Part shown: positions 1 to 7,908 of the stretch, piece by piece
Numbering within the stretch: the stretch's first letter is position 1
How the letters are laid out: every line of letters starts with the position of its first letter
Assembly (NCBI GenBank): GCA_013388455.1
Contig: JACAFF010000042.1
Span: forward strand, 1 to 47,718
DNA length: 47,718 bases
Direction of reading: 5' to 3'
Source of the DNA: Nitrospirota bacterium
GTDB lineage: Bacteria > Nitrospirota > Thermodesulfovibrionia > Thermodesulfovibrionales > SM23-35
Program-made: the position numbers and the translations under genes
Notes under the pieces: generated by a model
Told to the model about the DNA's origin: nothing
The model's input: the letters and a program-made list of their open reading frames with translations, nothing else
Databases searched by the model: none

Positions 1-1607
1 TACTTCAGTTAGGCACATGCACAAGCCTTACACCAACAATCTCTCAAGGTGGAAGCTGCACTGTTACAGTAACCTTTTCTCCGACATCAGAAGGGTCAAA
101 AACTGCAACATTACAGATAATATCGAATGATTCAGATTCTTCTCCTCTAAACGTATCTCTTAGCGGGACAGCTGTAACACAAACTGTCAATCTTCCAGAT
201 CTTACAGGTCAATGGCTCACAATGACACAGACCTGCAAGGCTAAGAAGACCGGGACAAAGTGCAAGATAAACGGGACATTGAGTATTCAGAATATCGGGA
301 CTCAAAATGCCACAACTTCTTTTGTGAGATACTACCTTTCAACAGATAACACATATGATAGCCAAGATACATTTCTGAAACAGGTTGCAACTGGAAAGGT
401 GAAGGTAGGCAAACCCAAGACAAAGAAACTGAGTTACAGTTTCTCATCAGGGCAGTCAGCCTCAGGACAATATGTGATTGCTGTGATTGACGCAGACAAT
501 ACAATAACAGAGAGCAATGAAACAAATAACAACATCTCCCATTACTTTGAAGGTGAAGCACCTCCTGCTGATACAACACCACCAACTATTACATCTATCC
601 ATCCTGCAGGCAATGCCACAGGAGTTTCTGTTAGCACAACAATAAGTGCAACATTTTCAGAGGCAATGGATTCATCAACTATTAACACATCTACATTTAT
701 AGTCTCAGGAGTTTCAGGGACAGTAACATATTCAGGAAACACAGCCACCTTTACCCCTTCAGGCAATCTTGCATATAACACAACTTATACTGCAACTATT
801 ACAACAGGTGTAAGGGATTTAGCTGGAAATCTAATGGCAGCGGATTATACATGGAGTTTTACTACAACAAGTAGTTCAGAGCCCCCTCCAACAACACTAA
901 CAAATCTCTTCTTTCTACACCATTCTACTGGTGATGGTTTGATTGTAGAAGGAGATATGAGAGGAGTAATCTCAACATATAACTCCTCTCATGGGACACA
1001 GTTTGAATTCTGGGATCACGGTTATAACTCTGATGGACTTCGTAATCCTCAGGGAGAATTTACAGGCACAAACTACAATATCCCTGGTGACAATACAGAC
1101 CCTGATGGACTATATAATCTATGGACAAGTAACGAAACAGATTATGTCAATGCACGAAATCAGATTCTCAACAACCATGAGGTGATTGCCTTTAAATCGT
1201 GTTTCCCTGCATCGAATATACCTGATGCTGCAACATTAGCACAATATCAGACATGGTATCTCGGAATGAGGGATTTCTTTGACACACGCACAGACCGTCT
1301 GTTCATTGTAATGTCAACACCACCTTTACACAGGCTGGCAACTAATTCAACCACAGCAGCAAATGCAAGGGCATTTGCAGACTGGCTGTGCAGCGATACT
1401 TATCTTAGCGGGCATCCGAATGTTCGATGCTTTAACCTCTTTGATTATCTTGCACATCCTGATGATGGAAGTTCCAATGCAAACATGCTTCGTTATGATT
1501 ATGAAGGGAGCCATTCAGACAGCGATTCACATCCAAATACACTTGCAAATCAGACCGTAGGACCTATTTTTGCAGATTTCCTTTGCACTTCAGCAGCAAG
1601 TTATTAA
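1..1607 (+). CDS. Secreted multidomain protein with C-terminal SGNH-hydrolase-like domain (5' end outside window)
   Basis: The reading frame is open from base 3, so the gene begins before the window; the first in-frame ATG (222) is internal. Visible modules in order are: the end of a 'choice-of-anchor' beta-sandwich repeat (TVTFSPTSEGSKTATLQI), a CARDB-like domain (about bases 195-550), a Big_5/SbsA-type Ig-like domain (TPPTITSIHPAGNATGVSV, bases 570-870), then a roughly 230-residue C-terminal domain. The last domain opens with FLHHSTG and ends with a Ser/Asp-His-Pro block (SDSHPNTLANQTVGPIFADFL region), which resembles blocks I and V of SGNH/GDSL esterases. Seen: domain order and motifs. Inferred: an exported or surface-anchored esterase acting on polysaccharide or glycoprotein. 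The substrate cannot be told. It converges on the protease gene. Confidence 0.75.
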   Translation, partial: LQLGTCTSLTPTISQGGSCTVTVTFSPTSEGSKTATLQIISNDSDSSPLNVSLSGTAVTQTVNLPDLTGQWLTMTQTCKAKKTGTKCKINGTLSIQNIGTQNATTSFVRYYLSTDNTYDSQDTFLKQVATGKVKVGKPKTKKLSYSFSSGQSASGQYVIAVIDADNTITESNETNNNISHYFEGEAPPADTTPPTITSIHPAGNATGVSVSTTISATFSEAMDSSTINTSTFIVSGVSGTVTYSGNTATFTPSGNLAYNTTYTATITTGVRDLAGNLMAADYTWSFTTTSSSEPPPTTLTNLFFLHHSTGDGLIVEGDMRGVISTYNSSHGTQFEFWDHGYNSDGLRNPQGEFTGTNYNIPGDNTDPDGLYNLWTSNETDYVNARNQILNNHEVIAFKSCFPASNIPDAATLAQYQTWYLGMRDFFDTRTDRLFIVMSTPPLHRLATNSTTAANARAFADWLCSDTYLSGHPNVRCFNLFDYLAHPDDGSSNANMLRYDYEGSHSDSDSHPNTLANQTVGPIFADFLCTSAASY

Positions 1608-1611
1608 TATT

Positions 1612-1640
1612 AAAAAAAGGGGCGAGTTTAAACTCGCCCC
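1612..1640 (-). terminator. Rho-independent terminator of the papain-family protease gene
   Basis: Bases 1619-1640 form a perfect 22-base palindrome with a GC-rich arm (GGGGCGAG). On the minus strand it is followed directly by seven T (1618-1612). It lies 38 bases past the protease stop codon and 11 bases past the plus-strand stop, so it can also block read-through from the opposite gene, but the U-tract exists only in the minus direction. Confidence 0.9.
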
Positions 1641-1678
1641 ACTCTCTAAACTATACATCTCGATTCTTATTTTATTAT

Positions 1679-2974
1679 TTATGGCAATACCTGAAGTGCG
1701 TCAAGGTCTATATAGTATCCTGTCGAGCTTGCATTCTTCTGCCCTGATACCTCAATGCCGACAGTATGGCTTCCTGATGAAAGTCCAGTCTTTCTCAATA
1801 TTACCTGCCACTGAGGTGAAGGGCTGTAAAGGTCTACCATGCCGAGATATGAACCGTCAAGATATACCTTTGCCTTACCGAGTATAGGGGCTTTTGTGAC
1901 AATCCAGCTTATTCCTGTACCGTCAAAAGAAAAGTTTAATCTTGCTCCGATCTCATTAGAATACATCAGTGCATGATCACTGCAGGAAGAACAGTTATAT
2001 ACATTCCACGTTCCCACATAGTCAATAGAAGGTGAAGGATCGTTTTCTTCAAACCAGTTGTAGATTGCATCGCCGTAAGCAATGGTATAATCGCCGAAAC
2101 AAACTACAGAGTCTAACTCGCTGTAAGCAATCCTGAAAAACCCTGCCTCTCCCCAACCTGTTCCCCAACTGTTTTTTACGATAAAATATTGACCGGCGTC
2201 GTTATATCCTACAATCAACACCGCATGTCCACCTTCATAGGTTCCATATGTATATGAATAAATACCGGACGTGTAATAAAAAAAGTCAGTATATACATCC
2301 ATTGATGTCACCAATGGGCCATACAAATATAGCGCATTCTTGATTGCATTTACAGTAGGATTAGTAGTTGCTACATAACCCCATTCATAAATCTTGTGTG
2401 CTTTGTTTTGCCAGTTTGAACAGGCATTTGAACAGTTCCCATTCGTTGCGGTGTAAGGATAGCATATCTCTGAGGCTGTTCCAGTATTTCTGAGAAAATT
2501 CGATGCGATATCCGTATAGCCTCCATAACAACCACCAATGGGACTGCATGATACTACAATTTGTTCTGACAGGTCTCTGTTAAATCCAGAATAGGAATAT
2601 GTAATCAATTCTTTTGACTCGAGTGCCGCAGTTGTTGCAAATGCCCAACATGAACCACAGTCACCTTGATCCTTTATAGGTGTGACATAATTGCCTCCAT
2701 TAGATCTCCAATCAAGTGACGAAGGAGGTGAGATTCGAATGCCCAATGTTATAAACTTTTCTTCACCTGTAAGATCAGGTTTAATAAATCCAAGTCGAAA
2801 TCTCCTTTGCTCTTGAGATAATTCAGAGACCGAAGTTTTACCAGCAATCCACTTGGCGCCTTTCATGAGTATTTCCTTCTTTATATCATCTAATTCAGAG
2901 CCATAAACTAATGATGAAAATAGAAATATTAAGGAAAATATTAGTGCTAAAATACTGATTTTTTTGTTATACAT
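1679..2974 (-). CDS. Secreted papain-family (C1A) cysteine peptidase with C-terminal beta-sandwich domain
   Basis: An N-terminal signal peptide (residues 1-26, hydrophobic ILALIFSLIFLFSSLVYG) is followed by a short propeptide and a C1A catalytic domain. The catalytic Cys lies in DQGDCGSCWAF (about residue 109), His in GGHAVLIVGY (about 250) and Asn in VKNSWGTGWGE (about 268). The last ~120 residues form a separate domain resembling galactose-binding-like or carbohydrate-binding folds. An in-frame GTG lies at 2983, but ATG 2974 is preceded by GGGGGAG at the right spacing, so 2974 is chosen. The promoter and terminator both flank this single gene closely, so it is monocistronic. Likely an exported protease; the target is unknown. 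Confidence 0.9.
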   Translation of the reverse strand: MYNKKISILALIFSLIFLFSSLVYGSELDDIKKEILMKGAKWIAGKTSVSELSQEQRRFRLGFIKPDLTGEEKFITLGIRISPPSSLDWRSNGGNYVTPIKDQGDCGSCWAFATTAALESKELITYSYSGFNRDLSEQIVVSCSPIGGCYGGYTDIASNFLRNTGTASEICYPYTATNGNCSNACSNWQNKAHKIYEWGYVATTNPTVNAIKNALYLYGPLVTSMDVYTDFFYYTSGIYSYTYGTYEGGHAVLIVGYNDAGQYFIVKNSWGTGWGEAGFFRIAYSELDSVVCFGDYTIAYGDAIYNWFEENDPSPSIDYVGTWNVYNCSSCSDHALMYSNEIGARLNFSFDGTGISWIVTKAPILGKAKVYLDGSYLGMVDLYSPSPQWQVILRKTGLSSGSHTVGIEVSGQKNASSTGYYIDLDALQVLP

Positions 2975-3009
2975 AATAAACACTCCCCCCTCTCACTTAT
3001 TCATTGATA

Positions 3010-3038
3010 ATTATCTTTGAATCTCTTTATCTTGTCAA
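3010..3038 (-). promoter_or_regulatory. Sigma70-type promoter of the papain-family protease gene
   Basis: Read on the minus strand: TTGACA (3038-3033), 17-base spacer, GATAAT (3015-3010). The start codon lies about 36 bases downstream of the -10 and there is a good ribosome binding site between them. Perfect -35, five of six in the -10. Confidence 0.8.
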
Positions 3039-3082
3039 GACCTACAAAGGTTTTAAAAAAAATTTAAACTAAAGTCTTATTT

Positions 3083-3460
3083 TTAAGCATGTTCGATCTT
3101 TATCCTGATAGAACCCTTTACTTCTCTGAGAATTGTAGCATCACCAATAATCCGACCAACAAGATTCACATCGCTTGCAGGCACAGGATCAGAGCCTTTG
3201 CTTATAGGTGTAGGCCCGAAAAAGATTGCAAGTGCATTTCCTGGTGGCCAATAACCAATATCTCCAATTTTTACTCTGGAAGTGGCTGTTTCATCAAGTG
3301 GCAGTTCTACAGGGATTTCAAAATAGTATTCATCTCCCCATTTTTCTGGAATTGTTTCGATAGGAAGGACATTATAAATCGCAATTGCAGTCTTTGTTTC
3401 ATATAATTCTGCGAATAGGGTAATATTTTTTATAGTAATTTTTATCTTTCTCTTCTCCAT
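3083..3460 (-). CDS. Cyclophilin-like fold protein (TM1367/PF04126 type)
   Basis: A 125-residue protein whose pattern (KIGDIGYWPPGNALAIFFGPTP, then NLVGRIIGDATILREV near the C terminus) matches the small cyclophilin-like family typified by Thermotoga TM1367. The length is normal for the family. The known structures have a cyclophilin-type barrel, but peptidyl-prolyl isomerase activity is not established for this branch, so I do not assign one. ATG 3460 has no clear ribosome binding site. It sits 50 bases downstream of the acyl-CoA dehydrogenase gene on the same strand and is probably co-transcribed with it. Confidence 0.8.
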   Translation of the reverse strand: MEKRKIKITIKNITLFAELYETKTAIAIYNVLPIETIPEKWGDEYYFEIPVELPLDETATSRVKIGDIGYWPPGNALAIFFGPTPISKGSDPVPASDVNLVGRIIGDATILREVKGSIRIKIEHA

Positions 3461-3510
3461 GATGGTTAACCCAAAAATGCAATTTTAGGATTAAAAAGTC
3501 TGCCTTTTAA

Positions 3511-4665
3511 TTATTTTTTTGCAGACTCTTTTATGAGTGACTGTCCGATTATGTTCCTCTGTATCTGGTTTGTTCCCTCGTATATCTGAAGAATTTTTGC
3601 ATCACGCATCATTTTCTCAACAGGATATTCCCTCATATATCCAGAACCACCCATAACCTGCACAGCGTTTGTTGTCACCTTCATTGCCATGTCAGTTGCA
3701 AAAACCTTTATCATTGCAGATACTTTAGATATATCCTTCGCACCACTATCTATATAGCGTGCTCCACAATACAAGAATGCCCTTGCTGCTTCTATCTCTG
3801 TTGCCATATCTGCAAGCATATGCTGAACAGCCTGAAAACTGATTATTGGATGTCCGAACTGAATACGCTGTCTGGCAAATTTTATAGCTTCTTCGAAAGC
3901 TCCTTGTGCTACCCCAACACCCTGGGCTCCAACACCAGCCCTTGCATTATCGAGTGTCCTCATAGCAATAATAAATCCCATACCTTCTTTGCTTATAATA
4001 TTCTCCTTAGGAATTTTACAGTTATCAAATATCAACTCTCTTGTTGTAGATGCCCTTATACCCATCTTTTTTTCTTTCTTTCCAAACTGGAAACCAGGCG
4101 TTCCTTTTTCAACAATAAAAGCAGATGCCCCACGTGCACCCTTTGTTTTATCAGTCATAGCGATTATTGTATAAATATCCGCCTCTCCTCCATTGGTAAT
4201 CCACTGTTTTGTTCCGTTTAATATATATTCACTTCCATCAAGCTTTGCAGTTGTTTGTATGCCAGCAGCATCACTTCCAGCATTAGGTTCGGTAAGCGCA
4301 AATGCAACAAGTCTTTTGCCTATAGCAATATCAGGAAGATATTTTTTCTTTTGTTCTTCGCTTCCAAATAGTAAAATCGGATAAGTTCCAAGTGCATTCG
4401 CTGCATATGTTGTTGCAACACCAAGACAAGCCCTCGAAAGCTCTTCTACAACTAAACAGAGTTCAAGACAACCTTTACCAAGTCCACCATACTCTTCTGG
4501 AACAAAGATGCCGAAGATATCTGACTGTGCAAGAACTTTCATAATTTCCCATGGAAACTCCTCTTTTTCATCAAGTTCTGCTCTTACAGGAACAACTTTA
4601 TCTTCTGCTATTTCTCTAACAAGATCTCTTATCATTTTTTGCTCTTCAGATAAAAAGTAATCCAT
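3511..4665 (-). CDS. Acyl-CoA dehydrogenase (short/branched-chain type)
   Basis: The 384-residue length is standard for the family. Flavin/substrate signature 1 is at AFALTEPNAGSDAAG (about residues 121-135). Signature 2 is QVMGGSGYMREYPVEK (336-351), followed by the catalytic-base region IYEGTNQIQRNIIG with Glu about 363, the position used by butyryl-CoA dehydrogenases. It catalyses FAD-dependent alpha,beta-dehydrogenation of acyl-CoA and passes electrons to an electron-transfer flavoprotein; no etfAB is in the window. ATG 4665 has a strong GGAGG seven bases upstream. A promoter with a palindrome in its spacer precedes it. The exact chain-length preference cannot be read from sequence alone. 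Confidence 0.95.
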   Translation of the reverse strand: MDYFLSEEQKMIRDLVREIAEDKVVPVRAELDEKEEFPWEIMKVLAQSDIFGIFVPEEYGGLGKGCLELCLVVEELSRACLGVATTYAANALGTYPILLFGSEEQKKKYLPDIAIGKRLVAFALTEPNAGSDAAGIQTTAKLDGSEYILNGTKQWITNGGEADIYTIIAMTDKTKGARGASAFIVEKGTPGFQFGKKEKKMGIRASTTRELIFDNCKIPKENIISKEGMGFIIAMRTLDNARAGVGAQGVGVAQGAFEEAIKFARQRIQFGHPIISFQAVQHMLADMATEIEAARAFLYCGARYIDSGAKDISKVSAMIKVFATDMAMKVTTNAVQVMGGSGYMREYPVEKMMRDAKILQIYEGTNQIQRNIIGQSLIKESAKK

Positions 4666-4695
4666 CTCTGTCCTCCATAATCTATAATCTTTTAG

Positions 4696-4724
4696 AAATT
4701 AAAGGTTCACAGTGAACTTGCCAA
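4696..4724 (-). promoter_or_regulatory. Candidate promoter with palindromic operator in the spacer, upstream of acyl-CoA dehydrogenase
   Basis: On the minus strand: TTGGCA (4724-4719), 17-base spacer, TAATTT (4701-4696). The spacer holds a symmetric GTTCAC-A-GTGAAC (4705-4717), the classic place for a repressor to block polymerase. Hexamers are only moderately good; the palindrome is exact. Confidence 0.5.
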
Positions 4725-4812
4725 ATGAAAACCTTTTTAAAATTTAATTCTAACAAAAAGGAGATAGGTTTTAAAAGTTTTCTACTTATCTTTTTATTGC
4801 TGAATTTATGAC

Positions 4813-5433
4813 TTAAATAATGCAGGTATGCGATTGATTATTAATCTTGTGGTTATTCATACTAAACGCAATCAACTGAGAACGGTTCGATACATTGAAC
4901 TTCTTGTAAATTCTATTTAAATGTGCTTTAATAGTTTGTTCACTAAGCGAGAGCTTCATTGCAATTTTTTTATTATTATACCCCTGACTGACATATTCTA
5001 TAATCTCTCTTTCGCGGAATGTTAGAGATTTTATTTTACCGGATTTAGAGATAAGCCCTTTGTTATGCAGAAACTCCTTCAAAGTGCTGTTACTTATCCA
5101 GATCTGGCCTTCATGAACAACTTTTAAAGCTTTTTTAAACAATTTTAAATCTGTATGTATTGAAATAACTCCATAAATTTTATAGGAAAGCAATGCAGAT
5201 ATAATATCATCCTGATGTATCCCGATATCAATAAGTATAATTTTAGAATTAGGATATTGTGAAAAAAGTTTTTGGTTAAGATTATTAATATCTATCAAAA
5301 TAATATCAGGTTTTAAAAAAAATATTTTATTACCATCATGATAACAAAATGTTTGAAAGCCTTCTTCTTTTCTTAGAAGTTCACAAAGTCCTTCGCAAAG
5401 TAAACGATTCGTAATAAGGACAAAGATATTCAT
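4813..5433 (-). CDS. LuxR/NarL-type transcription regulator with degenerate receiver domain
   Basis: A C-terminal GerE/LuxR helix-turn-helix spans about residues 138-195 (LTFREREIIEYVSQGYNNKKIA, EQTIKAHLNRIYKKF). The first ~120 residues have receiver-domain architecture with the phospho-acceptor-position Asp in PDIILIDINN. The acidic pair that should end beta-1 is replaced (MNIFVLITNRLL), and the conserved Lys of beta-5 is missing (YGVISIHTD). It is therefore probably not phosphorylated in the usual Mg-dependent way; it may respond to a ligand or act constitutively. No sensor kinase lies nearby. Three relatives occur in this window. No clear ribosome binding site at ATG 5433. Confidence 0.85.
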   Translation of the reverse strand: MNIFVLITNRLLCEGLCELLRKEEGFQTFCYHDGNKIFFLKPDIILIDINNLNQKLFSQYPNSKIILIDIGIHQDDIISALLSYKIYGVISIHTDLKLFKKALKVVHEGQIWISNSTLKEFLHNKGLISKSGKIKSLTFREREIIEYVSQGYNNKKIAMKLSLSEQTIKAHLNRIYKKFNVSNRSQLIAFSMNNHKINNQSHTCII

Positions 5434-5460
5434 TTGAATATTTAAATAGCACTAACCCCT

Positions 5461-5621
5461 ATTATTCATAAATTTTTAAGACATTGACAGGACATAGTAT
5501 TTAAGCGGATTTATTTTGCCAACATTCAAATACACCCCTCTTGGTCCTCCCTTCGCAAAGGGGGAATTAAAGGGGGAAAGAGGCAAAATACCTGTCTTAT
5601 TAACCATAGTTTATGAATAAT
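5461..5621. repeat. MITE-like inverted-repeat element with internal GC-rich hairpin
   Basis: The ends are a perfect 12-base inverted repeat, ATTATTCATAAA at 5461-5472 and its complement at 5610-5621. Further inward the arms pair imperfectly: GACAGG (5485-5491 region) with CCTGTC (about 5591-5596), and ATTTTGCC (about 5513-5520) with GGCAAAAT (about 5582-5589). The centre is a C-run/G-run hairpin (CCTCTT 5537-5542 pairing with AAGAGG 5578-5583; TCCTCCCTT with AAGGGGGA). There is no open reading frame inside and no obvious target duplication. It fills the gap between the LuxR-type and PilZ genes and could supply a terminator or stable RNA hairpin. C-run/G-run hairpins of this kind are common dispersed repeats in bacterial genomes. 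Confidence 0.65.
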
Positions 5622-5723
5622 CAAGGCTAAAGGTATTTTTATAATTATCTATTGAAGTTTCTAAAAATTCAATTAGAAAAAAGTTGTAATTTTAGAAAAT
5701 AAAGTATGAGAAAAGATTTAAAA

Positions 5724-6116
5724 CTAAAGTTCAATAGAATTAAAACTTCCGTTTATAATTTTAAGGCCTGTCAGTGATATAGCTTCATCATGTGAAGTTG
5801 TTACCCATTTAATCTCAGCTTTAATAGGAGAATCAGCCAATTTTAATTCTAATATGTCACCTAAAGGAAAAGATGGCATGCCGAATATCTTCAAACCAAT
5901 ACCGGTATTTGAGAAATTCACAGTAGTAGCTTCCATTTGAATATCTTTATAAGTGCATACACATGGTATTTCTTTATTTTTACGATATTCTTTTCTTTTA
6001 TCAGCTCCATATTTTCCGCTAAAAATTATTCCGCAGTAAGGGCATGGCTTAAAATTTTCTACAGAAGAACTGTATGAATCCTTGTTACATTTAGGACAAA
6101 TTATCCTTAAAATCAA
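5724..6116 (-). CDS. PilZ-domain protein with N-terminal zinc ribbon
   Basis: Residues 8-29 carry two CxxC knuckles (CPKC and CPYC), a zinc ribbon. They are followed by a PilZ domain with the Arg-containing segment DKRKEYRKNKEIPC and the (D/N)xSxxG signature NFSNTGIGL (about 70). PilZ domains bind cyclic di-GMP; whether this one keeps affinity is uncertain because the RxxxR spacing is atypical. The only usable start is TTG at 6116: an in-frame stop lies close upstream, and AGGGGG sits about six bases before the TTG. It lies between two LuxR-type regulator genes on the same strand and may work with them. Confidence 0.75.
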   Translation of the reverse strand: MILRIICPKCNKDSYSSSVENFKPCPYCGIIFSGKYGADKRKEYRKNKEIPCVCTYKDIQMEATTVNFSNTGIGLKIFGMPSFPLGDILELKLADSPIKAEIKWVTTSHDEAISLTGLKIINGSFNSIEL

Positions 6117-6262
6117 ATATTGCCCCCTTAAAAATTGTTACCTCTAAGACGATGTATTTTTATTTAATTTTTAAACCATTTTTTAAGAATTTACAATTAC
6201 CCTAAAGGTTAATTTTTGCATTAAAAAGTTATGTTTTATTACAAACTAAAGTTTTAAAACTT

Positions 6263-6889
6263 TTAGATACATCCATACCACATCTTATGCGTAAACAATG
6301 CAAGCTGAAGTCTATCTGATACGCCAAACTTTTTGAAAAGCCTGTTACAATGTGATTTAACGGTATATTCACTAATATCAAGCTTCTGAGCAATCTCCTT
6401 ATTCCTGTATCCATCACAAATGAGGTTCAATATTTCCTTCTCTTTCTTGGTAAGATGCACTTTCTTTTCTGCTTGGTTTATCTGCAATATTACGTCTTTT
6501 ATTGCCTTACGATCCAGCCATAACTCTCCAGAATGAACAACCCTCAAAGCTTTCTTTAACACAGCAAAATCTGCTTCAGGAGAAAGGATTCCTGATACCC
6601 CTCTAACTATTAGTTCAGGAACATGTTTTTCATAGTCATAAAACCAGGATTTATCACTTATTAGAAGGATTTTTACTTTTTTATCATCAAACGGAAATTC
6701 TTTTGGGAAAGAGCGAAATATTTTAAAATCAGCAAGGATAATATCTGGATTTAGTTTTATTATCTCTTCAAAGTCTATACCTTCATCAAATATTCCTATT
6801 ATTTCTATATCAGGGTCACCTTTAAAAAGTCTTTTAATGCCCTCACCGAGAAGATAGCTATGGCATCCTATAGCAATTCTTATTGACAA
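6263..6889 (-). CDS. LuxR/NarL-type transcription regulator with degenerate receiver domain
   Basis: The C-terminal LuxR helix-turn-helix (LTKKEKEILNLICDGYRNKE, SEYTVKSHCNRLFKKFGVSD, about residues 146-200) follows a receiver-like N-terminal domain. Asp is retained at the phosphorylation position (PDIILADFK), but beta-1 ends in GCHS in place of the acidic pair, and beta-5 has GILSPEAD in place of the conserved Lys. The start is TTG 6889; GGGAGG lies 11 bases upstream, a slightly long spacing. The linker segment LKKALRVVHSGELWLDRKAI is near identical in pattern to the other LuxR proteins of the window, so they are paralogues. No cognate kinase is visible. Confidence 0.85.
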   Translation of the reverse strand: MSIRIAIGCHSYLLGEGIKRLFKGDPDIEIIGIFDEGIDFEEIIKLNPDIILADFKIFRSFPKEFPFDDKKVKILLISDKSWFYDYEKHVPELIVRGVSGILSPEADFAVLKKALRVVHSGELWLDRKAIKDVILQINQAEKKVHLTKKEKEILNLICDGYRNKEIAQKLDISEYTVKSHCNRLFKKFGVSDRLQLALFTHKMWYGCI

Positions 6890-6948
6890 AATGAATGAAA
6901 CCTCCCTTTTAAATATAAATCTATTATAATATTGTTTTTTATCTAAAA

Positions 6949-7320
6949 TTACTCTTCAAAATATGTAGCAGAGGCTGTTTCAGATTCCCACACAGTTACA
7001 GCAGATAAATGAACATTGTCATCGTTCAGCTTTTTTTTGAGTAAATCAAAAATCCATTTTGCAATATTTTCTGAAGAAGGATTTTTTTCAGTAAAAGGAA
7101 ATATCTCATTCAAGAAACTATGATCAAGAGGAGCGATAACTTCTTCAGTTAAGTCTTTCAGTTCATGAAAATCTATTGCTATATCGATTTCATTTAGCTT
7201 ATTTGCAAGAACATATACCTGAATTTTCCAGTTATGACCATGAATTTTTTCACAGTCACCATTATAACCTCTAAGTTGGTGAGCAGCGGAGAAATTACTT
7301 TCTATCATCAATTCAAACAC
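6949..7320 (-). CDS. queD: 6-carboxy-5,6,7,8-tetrahydropterin synthase / 6-pyruvoyl-tetrahydropterin synthase family
   Basis: A 123-residue protein with zinc ligands His14, His27 and His29 in the order HQLRGY...HGHNW. The Cys four residues before HGH (CEKIHGH) is typical of QueD rather than eukaryotic PTPS. The catalytic DHSFLN and the substrate-binding Glu in TVWESETASATY are also present. QueD converts dihydroneopterin triphosphate to 6-carboxytetrahydropterin in queuosine/7-deazaguanine synthesis. A longer frame runs 33 codons upstream inside hpt, but GTG 7320 overlaps the hpt stop (GTGTTTGA), has AAGGAT eight bases upstream and gives the family's usual N terminus. Other queuosine genes are not in the window. 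Confidence 0.9.
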   Translation of the reverse strand: MFELMIESNFSAAHQLRGYNGDCEKIHGHNWKIQVYVLANKLNEIDIAIDFHELKDLTEEVIAPLDHSFLNEIFPFTEKNPSSENIAKWIFDLLKKKLNDDNVHLSAVTVWESETASATYFEE

Positions 7321-7843
7321 TTCTGATATCCTTTTTAAAAACCGAAATATAAGGCAGATTTCTGAATTTGTTCTCGTAATCAAGCCCGTAACCGACCACA
7401 AACTCATCAGGGATGTCAAAGCCTACATAATCAAGTGGAACATCAACAAGCCGTCTATCTTTCTTGTTTAATAGCACACATATTTTTATGCTTTTTGGTC
7501 TTCTTGAAAAAACTCTCTCCCTTATTTTATTCAAAGTAATTCCAGTGTCAATTATATCATCTACAAGAATAATATCTTTATTAGTTATTTCTTCACGAAC
7601 GTCATAAAAAACCTTCACCTCACCTGATGTTTGAGTCTTTATATAACTTGAGGCAATGATGAAATCTATGGTAATTGGAATAGTTATACGCCTGATGATG
7701 TCAGAAAAAAACATTAAAGCACCTTTGAGTATTCCAATAACAATTATGTCTTTTCCTGAATAATCCTTTGAGATTCTATCTGCAAGTTCCTTAACACGAA
7801 TCTGTATTTGACTCTCTGAAAAAAGAGGTTTTCCAATAATCAT
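7313..7843 (-). CDS. hpt: Hypoxanthine phosphoribosyltransferase
   Basis: A type I phosphoribosyltransferase of about 176 residues. The PRPP-binding loop IILVDDIIDTGITL lies near residues 92-105, the flexible-loop region SSYIKTQTSGEV near 65-77 and the purine-contacting DFVVGYGLDYENKFRNLPYI-like C terminus is present. It salvages hypoxanthine and guanine to IMP and GMP. The ATG at 7843 is preferred; a TTG nine bases upstream (7852) is possible but neither has a good ribosome binding site. The stop overlaps the GTG of queD, so the two are translationally coupled. Confidence 0.93.
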   Translation of the reverse strand: MIIGKPLFSESQIQIRVKELADRISKDYSGKDIIVIGILKGALMFFSDIIRRITIPITIDFIIASSYIKTQTSGEVKVFYDVREEITNKDIILVDDIIDTGITLNKIRERVFSRRPKSIKICVLLNKKDRRLVDVPLDYVGFDIPDEFVVGYGLDYENKFRNLPYISVFKKDIRSV

Positions 7844-7908
7844 ATTACCCAACTATACATAAATTTTGTATATAATATAAATAAAATTTAACTAAAATTC
7901 AAAAATTC

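Noticed and set aside
1570-1887. 105-codon plus-strand open frame over the start of the terminator and the end of the protease gene
   Set aside because: It lies antisense to the C-terminal domain of the papain-family protease, has no ribosome binding site and shows no domain.
2984-3082. Extra small gene between the protease and cyclophilin-like genes
   Set aside because: No frame with a start and ribosome binding site; the stretch is accounted for by the protease promoter.
6229-6417. 62-codon minus-strand frame in another frame of the LuxR gene
   Set aside because: It is a shadow of the 6263-6889 regulator, whose helix-turn-helix motif lies in the real frame.
7321-7419. 33-codon N-terminal extension of queD inside hpt
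   Set aside because: It overlaps hpt in another frame and the extension is unlike the QueD family N terminus; GTG 7320 has the proper ribosome binding site.
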